From Oscillospiraceae bacterium (lineage in GTDB: Bacteria > Bacillota > Clostridia > Oscillospirales > Oscillospiraceae), in NCBI GenBank assembly GCA_902767395.1, contig CACXHI010000007.1, positions 1-9,923 of the forward strand: 9,923 nt of DNA, read 5' to 3'. The position numbers and the translations under genes were made by a program. Positions 6,329 through 9,923 of this stretch are shown here, one piece after another (position 1 is the stretch's first letter; every line of letters begins with the position of its first letter). The notes below the pieces were generated by a model. It saw only the letters and a list, made by a program, of their open reading frames with translations. It did no database searches and was not told the DNA's origin.

Positions 6329-7024
6329 ATGAGATCAGCATTGACTGCCGGACTGGAACGACTGGCGCTGCCACTGCCCGACGAGCGGGTGGAAGCGCTT
6401 TTGTCCTTCGGCGCGGCGGTATTGGAGAAGAACAAGGTCATGAATCTGACCGCGATTACGGACCCGGAACAGGCGGCGGAGCTGCACTTGGTCGACAGCC
6501 TGACGCTCTTAAAGGTCTTGCCGCTGGGAGGAAAGTCCCTGCTGGACGTGGGAACCGGCGCCGGCTTCCCCGGCGTGCCGTTGAAGCTGGCGGAGCCCAG
6601 CCTGCGGCTGACCCTGCTCGACAGCCTGCAAAAGCGGATGCGGTGGCTGGAGGACGAAGCCCTGCCGGCGCTGGGCGTGGAGGCCCGGTTTCTGGCCGGG
6701 CGAGCCGAGGACTTTGCCCGCGAGAATCGGGAGAAATTCGACGTCGTAACCTCCCGCGCCGTGGCACGGCTCGGTCTGCTTTGCGAGCTGTGTCTGCCCT
6801 TTGTTCACAGGGGCGGTTATTTTCTCGCCATGAAGGGCGCGCTGGCAAAGGAGGAGCTGCATGAGGCTGCCAACGCCATTCGTCTGCTGGGCGGAAGCTA
6901 TGAGCGCACCGAGGAATTTGAGATCGGCGGCGCGGTGCACTCCGTTCTTGTCATCCACAAGACCGGCAAGACTCCGGAGCAGTACCCCAGAAGCTGGGCC
7001 AGAATGAAGCAAAAGCCCCTATAA
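6329..7024 (+). CDS. rsmG: 16S rRNA (guanine-527-N7)-methyltransferase RsmG
   Basis: RsmG (formerly GidB) methylates N7 of G527 in the 530 loop of 16S rRNA using SAM; its loss gives low-level streptomycin resistance in several bacteria. The 231-residue length is typical. The SAM motif is LLDVGTGAGFPGVPL (71-85), preceded by the family motifs MNLTAI (38-43) and HLVDSL (53-58). D98 is the strand-2 acidic residue. GRAED (124-128), SRAVA (142-146) and the terminal KTPEQYPR...KPL (214-231) complete the signature. AAGAAGGAGG at 6311-6320 places the ATG; the frame is open further upstream but crosses the promoter. The gene is monocistronic, with its own promoter and a hairpin after the stop, instead of sitting directly behind mnmG as in many Bacillota. 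Confidence 0.97.
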   Translation: MRSALTAGLERLALPLPDERVEALLSFGAAVLEKNKVMNLTAITDPEQAAELHLVDSLTLLKVLPLGGKSLLDVGTGAGFPGVPLKLAEPSLRLTLLDSLQKRMRWLEDEALPALGVEARFLAGRAEDFARENREKFDVVTSRAVARLGLLCELCLPFVHRGGYFLAMKGALAKEELHEAANAIRLLGGSYERTEEFEIGGAVHSVLVIHKTGKTPEQYPRSWARMKQKPL

Positions 7025-7032
7025 TACGGAGC

Positions 7033-7062
7033 GCGGGAAGCGTCTGGTTCGACGCTTCCCGC
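7033..7062 (+). terminator. Hairpin after rsmG
   Basis: GCGGGAAGCGTC (7033-7044) pairs perfectly with 7051-7062 across the six-base loop TGGTTC. It begins nine bases after the rsmG stop. The following bases (TGTTTACAG) are only modestly T-rich, so termination may be partial. The minus-strand small gene ends at 7088 and would also run into this stem. Confidence 0.7.
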
Positions 7063-7087
7063 TGTTTACAGTTCTGCCTTCTCCGTT

Positions 7088-7288
7088 TTAACCGCTTTGA
7101 CCGCTTTGTCCGCCTTGTCCGCTCTGGCCGCAGATTGCGGTTTTTGCGGATTCCACCGCGTTTTCTACGGTATCCGCTGCCATGGAAACGGCGCGGCGCA
7201 CCTCGGGCTGCTTGGGCAGAACCGTCGCGGCAACCGCTCCGCCGACCATCCCGAGCCCCAATGTGAAAGCAAAGCCTTTGATTGTCAT
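7088..7288 (-). CDS. Small glycine-rich membrane-type protein with QSG repeat tail
   Basis: The product has 66 residues. An N-terminal hydrophobic, glycine-spaced segment (about 5-24, GFAFTLGLGMVGGAVAATVL) could span or lie in the membrane. A mixed-charge helix follows at about 28-51 (RRAVSMAADTVENAVESAK), and the tail is QSG QGG QSG QSG. The layout resembles short YtxH-like proteins of clostridia, a loose comparison. GGGAGGCGA a few bases before the ATG is a strong ribosome binding site, which is the main reason to accept so short a gene. The tail is encoded by four 9-base repeats. It is transcribed away from the PyrF-like gene and towards rsmG. No function can be assigned. Confidence 0.75.
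   Translation of the reverse strand: MTIKGFAFTLGLGMVGGAVAATVLPKQPEVRRAVSMAADTVENAVESAKTAICGQSGQGGQSGQSG
7091..7126 (-). repeat. Four tandem 9-bp units encoding QSG
   Basis: On the plus strand the units are ACCGCTTTG, ACCGCTTTG, TCCGCCTTG and TCCGCTCTG, in frame with the small gene and encoding Q-S/G-G on the minus strand. The two units nearest the stop are identical, which suggests recent duplication and possible length variation between strains. Confidence 0.85.
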
Positions 7289-7421
7289 TTGATTCGCCTC
7301 CCTTCGCCTTTAGATTTCCCGAAAAACGCCGCGTAAATCGAAGAAAAATCTGTAAAAAGCGGTTTCTTTGCCAGAAGGCAATCTCATAGATTCATTGAAA
7401 AATAGAAATGAGGTGCGTTTC

Positions 7422-8348
7422 ATGTCGATTGATTCGCTGCAAAGCAAAATTCGGAAGCTGAAAACCCCGATTATGGTGGGGCTGGACCCCACCCCGGCGC
7501 TGATTCCCCCGGCGCTGATCTCCGACTGTGAGGCTCGGCTCGGCAAGGGGCCGGAGGCGCTTGCCGAGAGCTATCTGCTGTTCTGCAAGGACCTGATGGA
7601 CGGACTGAAAAAGTCGGTCCCGGCGCTGAAGGTGCAGTCCGCCTGCTTTGAGGCCCTCGGCTGGCAGGGCGTGAAGGCCATGCAGGAGGTACTGGCCTAC
7701 GCCAGAAAGCTGGGCTATTACGTCCTGCTCGAAACGATGCGCTCCGACGTGGAGCACGTCGCGGCCCTGACCGCAGAAAGCGTCTTTGACGGGCTGGACT
7801 TCGGCGGGGAGCGGTATTTCCCCTATCCCTGCGACGGCCTGGTGCTCACCGGTTATCTCGGCAGCGACGGAGTGCGGCCCTTCTTCCCCCACCTCCAGCG
7901 CGAAGACGAGGCGGCCTGTAAAAACCTCTTTGTCGTTCTGCGTTCCTCCAACCGCTCCGCCGTGGAGGTGCAGGATCTGATTTCCGGCGACCGCGTAGTT
8001 TACCGCGCAATGGCGGATCTTGCACAGCGCTGGAACACCGAGCGCGTTGGGAAATACGGGTACGGAGAGCTTGGTGCGGTGGTTGCCGCCCAGTCCTCGA
8101 TTGCCCTTCAGGATCTGCGTAAGCGCTATAACAAGCTGTTCTTCCTCGTTCCCGGCCTCGGCGCGCAGGGCGGTGCGGTCAAGCACGCGGCCTACGCCTT
8201 CGACCGTCTGGGCCATGGGGCGATTGTCTGCGTCTCCCGCTCCGTGATCGGCGCATGGCGGGATCAGCCGGGTCCCTACGTCGAGGCAGCGCAGAAAGCG
8301 GTGGAAAAGCTGAAATCCCAGCTTTCCGAACACGTGACGGTGCTGTGA
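7422..8348 (+). CDS. PyrF-like (OMP decarboxylase superfamily) protein with altered catalytic motif
   Basis: The 308-residue length and fold markers match type 2 orotidine-5'-phosphate decarboxylases. MVGLDP (18-23) is strand 1, LKVQSACFEALG (69-80) keeps the first active-site lysine K70, and LTGYLGSDGVRPF (142-154) resembles the VNPYLGxDxxxPF segment. VVLRSSNRSAVEVQDL (171-186) parallels the VLxxTSNPSxxxxQ segment, and PGLGAQGG (244-251) with the later VSR (271-273) is the phosphate-binding end. The catalytic motif is not preserved: where the family has D-x-K-R-x-D this protein has E104-T-M106-R-S-D109, so the proton-donating lysine is methionine and the first aspartate is glutamate. Normal decarboxylation of OMP is therefore doubtful, though phosphate and nucleotide binding may remain. 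ATG 7422 is preceded by GAGGTG; the TTG at 7368 has no site. The stop is one base from the next gene, so the pair is translationally coupled. Confidence 0.8.
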   Translation: MSIDSLQSKIRKLKTPIMVGLDPTPALIPPALISDCEARLGKGPEALAESYLLFCKDLMDGLKKSVPALKVQSACFEALGWQGVKAMQEVLAYARKLGYYVLLETMRSDVEHVAALTAESVFDGLDFGGERYFPYPCDGLVLTGYLGSDGVRPFFPHLQREDEAACKNLFVVLRSSNRSAVEVQDLISGDRVVYRAMADLAQRWNTERVGKYGYGELGAVVAAQSSIALQDLRKRYNKLFFLVPGLGAQGGAVKHAAYAFDRLGHGAIVCVSRSVIGAWRDQPGPYVEAAQKAVEKLKSQLSEHVTVL

Positions 8349-8349
8349 T

Positions 8350-9360
8350 ATGACGAAGCTCTATTTGATTCGACACGCAGAGGCGGAGGGCAATATCTTC
8401 CGCCGGATGCACGGGCAGTACGATTCCCGCATCACACAGAACGGTCTGCGGCAGATCGACGCGCTGCGCCGCCGGTTTGCAGACGTTCGCGTGGACGCGG
8501 TCTATGCCAGTGACCTGTTCCGCACGCGGAAAACTGCCGAGGCCATCTATCTGCCGAAGGGACTGCCCCTGCACCCCGATCCCCGCTTCCGGGAGGTTCA
8601 TGTGGGCGAGTGGGAGGACGTCCCGTTCGCGGAGCTGGAACGCCGCTTTCCCGAGGCGCTGGCCAGCTTTGTCCGGGACCCGGAGCACTGGATCGTCCCC
8701 GGCGCGGAGCGCTTCGACGCCTATTCCGGGCGGTTTGAAGCCGGACTGCGGGAGATTGCCGAGGTCCATGCAGGCCAGACGGTGGCCGTTTTCACCCACG
8801 GCTGCGTTCTCTCGGGCGGACTGCACCGCATCATCGGTCTGCCCCACAATGCCTCGCGGGCAGACAACACCTCCGTCAGCCTGCTGGAATATGAAGACGG
8901 CAGCTTCCGCCCCGTCTATCTTTTCGGCAATTCCCATCTCTCCGACGCCATCTCCACGCAGGCAAGGCAGAGCTGGTGGCGGCAGCACGAGGGAAAATTC
9001 AACCTCTGGTTCCGGGAGGCGACGGGGGAAGACTGCGGACTCTATGATCCCGCCCATGCGCCCGAGCAGACTGATCAGATCTGGATCGCCATGCTGGACA
9101 ACGAGGCCGTGGGCTATGTCTCGGTTGCGGCGCGTGCGCTTGGCTCGATCTGGCTGAAGCCGGAGTACCGCCATTGCCGCAGGGGAGATCAGCTTCTGGG
9201 GCAGGCCGTCATGGTGCTTCGCGCGCGCGGCGTGGAAACGCTGAGCTTCGGCGTCCCCACGGCAAATCTCGACGCGGTGGGTTTTTTCTCCCATCACGCC
9301 GAACCGGTGCAAATGGACGACTGCTATACCGTCTTCCGGATGGAAATATCTGTGAAATAG
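8350..9360 (+). CDS. Histidine phosphatase-GNAT acetyltransferase fusion protein
   Basis: This 336-residue protein joins two enzyme domains. Residues 1 to about 195 form a histidine-phosphatase (phosphoglycerate-mutase-like) domain. It has LYLIRHAEAEGN with R8 and nucleophile H9, SDLFRTRKTAEAI with R58, E82 and the GEWED turn (86-90), and FTHG with H150 as the second active-site histidine. Residues about 210 to 336 look like a GNAT fold: EAVGYVSVAARALGSIWL strands, PEYRHCRRGDQLL (271-283) at the acetyl-CoA loop, TANLDAVGFF (304-313) as the N-x-x-A-x-x-F/Y motif, and a final strand. The CoA loop is imperfect, with R277 where glycine is usual. The gene begins one base after the PyrF-like stop without a clear ribosome binding site, implying coupled translation. 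Substrates are unknown; a small phosphorylated metabolite shared with the neighbour is a guess. Confidence 0.85.
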   Translation: MTKLYLIRHAEAEGNIFRRMHGQYDSRITQNGLRQIDALRRRFADVRVDAVYASDLFRTRKTAEAIYLPKGLPLHPDPRFREVHVGEWEDVPFAELERRFPEALASFVRDPEHWIVPGAERFDAYSGRFEAGLREIAEVHAGQTVAVFTHGCVLSGGLHRIIGLPHNASRADNTSVSLLEYEDGSFRPVYLFGNSHLSDAISTQARQSWWRQHEGKFNLWFREATGEDCGLYDPAHAPEQTDQIWIAMLDNEAVGYVSVAARALGSIWLKPEYRHCRRGDQLLGQAVMVLRARGVETLSFGVPTANLDAVGFFSHHAEPVQMDDCYTVFRMEISVK

Positions 9361-9363
9361 CAC

Positions 9364-9391
9364 TTGTTTTTCCCCGGAAATATGGTATAAT
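9364..9391 (+). promoter_or_regulatory. Sigma-A promoter for fba
   Basis: TTGTTT (9364-9369), a 16-base spacer and the extended -10 TGGTATAAT (TATAAT at 9386-9391) give a good promoter starting transcription near 9398, about 25 bases before the fba start. It begins right after the upstream gene's stop, with no hairpin between, so some read-through into fba is possible. Its -10 region is identical over 14 bases to that of rsmG. Confidence 0.85.
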
Positions 9392-9422
9392 CAAGCTACC
9401 ACTAACAAAGGAGTGACCTACC

Positions 9423-9923
9423 ATGCCTCTGGTAACTACTACGGAAATGTTCAAGAAGGCCTACGACGGCGGTTACGCCATCGGCGCTTTCAACGTCAAC
9501 AACATGGAAATCGTGCAGGGCATCACCGAAGCCTGCAAGGAAGAGCACGCTCCTGTCATTCTTCAGGTTTCCAAGGGCGCGCGCGCCTATGCCAACCACA
9601 CCTATCTGGTGAAGCTGGTGGAAGCCGCTGTCATCGAGTGCCCCGAGATTCCTGTCGCCCTCCATCTGGATCATGGCCCCGACTTTGAGACCTGTAAGGC
9701 CTGCATCGACGGTGGCTTCACCTCCGTGATGATCGACGCCTCCTCCAAGCCCTTTGCCGAGAATATTGAGATCACCCGCAAGGTGGTCGAGTACGCCCAC
9801 GACCACGGCGTCGTCGTCGAGGCCGAGCTGGGCACCCTGGCCGGCGTGGAGGACGAGGTCAACGTCAAGGCCGAGGATTCCTCCTACACCCGCCCGGAGG
9901 ACGTGCAGGAGTTTGTCGAGCGC
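9423..9923 (+). CDS. fba: Class II fructose-bisphosphate aldolase, 5' part
   Basis: The first 167 residues of a zinc-dependent class II aldolase that interconverts fructose-1,6-bisphosphate with glyceraldehyde-3-phosphate and dihydroxyacetone phosphate in glycolysis. The N-terminus GGYAIGAFNVNNMEIVQGI (16-34) is the family opening. HLDHGPDFETC (81-91) carries the catalytic aspartate D83 and zinc ligand H84. SVMIDASS (101-108) follows, and VEAELGTLAG (132-141) contains E135, corresponding to the later conserved glutamate. The remaining zinc histidines lie beyond the window. AAAGGAG at 9406-9412 precedes the ATG. Codon use is strongly biased to C- and G-ending codons, as expected of a highly expressed gene. 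Tagatose-bisphosphate aldolase is an alternative in the same superfamily but less likely. Confidence 0.95.
   Translation, partial: MPLVTTTEMFKKAYDGGYAIGAFNVNNMEIVQGITEACKEEHAPVILQVSKGARAYANHTYLVKLVEAAVIECPEIPVALHLDHGPDFETCKACIDGGFTSVMIDASSKPFAENIEITRKVVEYAHDHGVVVEAELGTLAGVEDEVNVKAEDSSYTRPEDVQEFVER

Noticed and set aside
7368..7381. Small dyad TTGCCAGAAGGCAA in the 133-base gap before the PyrF-like gene
   Set aside because: Arms of only five bases are expected by chance; it could be an operator but nothing else supports it. No convincing promoter was found in this gap on either strand.
7368..7421. TTG start extending the PyrF-like protein by 18 residues
   Set aside because: There is no ribosome binding site before it and the added residues have no counterpart in the family; GAGGTG precedes the ATG at 7422.
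7392..8333. A 313-residue minus-strand frame opposite the PyrF-like gene
   Set aside because: No ribosome binding site or motif; the plus strand carries conserved superfamily blocks.
8179..9363. A 394-residue minus-strand frame opposite the phosphatase-GNAT gene
   Set aside because: Same GC-skew effect; no recognisable domain, while the plus strand has clear active-site motifs.
1..9923. CRISPR arrays, tRNA or rRNA genes, insertion sequences, toxin-antitoxin pairs and phage genes
   Set aside because: None was recognised on reading both strands; the only regular repeats are the TTGAC array at 98-148 and the 9-bp units at 7091-7126.

Overview
The window looks like a chromosomal segment from a GC-rich member of the Bacillota, most likely a gut Clostridia of the Oscillospiraceae type. 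The reasons are strong AGGAGG-type ribosome binding sites, sigma-A promoters with TGN-extended -10 boxes, an RR/ABC/permease/kinase peptide-stress module, and protein sequences that read like that group. The taxonomic call is inference from style, not from a marker search. No rRNA, tRNA, CRISPR array, insertion sequence or phage gene was found.

Layout. Bases 1-2084 hold a damaged antibiotic-peptide-type sensing and export module: the last codons of an OmpR-family response regulator, a short spacer with five TTGAC-type repeats at 11-12 bp steps, a BcrA-like ABC ATPase, a permease that runs out of frame near its C-terminus, and the last ~65 codons of a histidine kinase. The permease tail and kinase head appear to have been removed by one deletion at about 1865-1885. 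Bases 2109-4622 carry mnmE (tRNA wobble-uridine modification GTPase) and a NifS-type cysteine desulfurase. A perfect 15-bp hairpin at 4639-4682 separates these from a convergent minus-strand pair: a class I SAM methyltransferase (4683-5474) and a SIMPL/DUF541 protein without a signal peptide (5506-6171). That pair has a near-consensus promoter at 6202-6230, back to back with the rsmG promoter at 6273-6301.

rsmG (16S rRNA G527 methyltransferase) occupies 6329-7024 and is followed by a hairpin and a tiny minus-strand membrane-type protein with QSG repeats (7088-7288). From 7422 to 9360 runs a tight two-gene unit: a PyrF-like (OMP decarboxylase superfamily) protein whose catalytic D-x-K-x-x-D motif has become E-T-M-R-S-D, and, one base later, a histidine-phosphatase/GNAT fusion protein. 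The window ends inside fba (class II fructose-bisphosphate aldolase), which has its own promoter.

The most unusual content is the PyrF-like protein lacking the catalytic lysine together with its fused phosphatase-acetyltransferase partner, followed by the collapsed ABC/two-component module with its repeat operator. The remainder is ordinary housekeeping.
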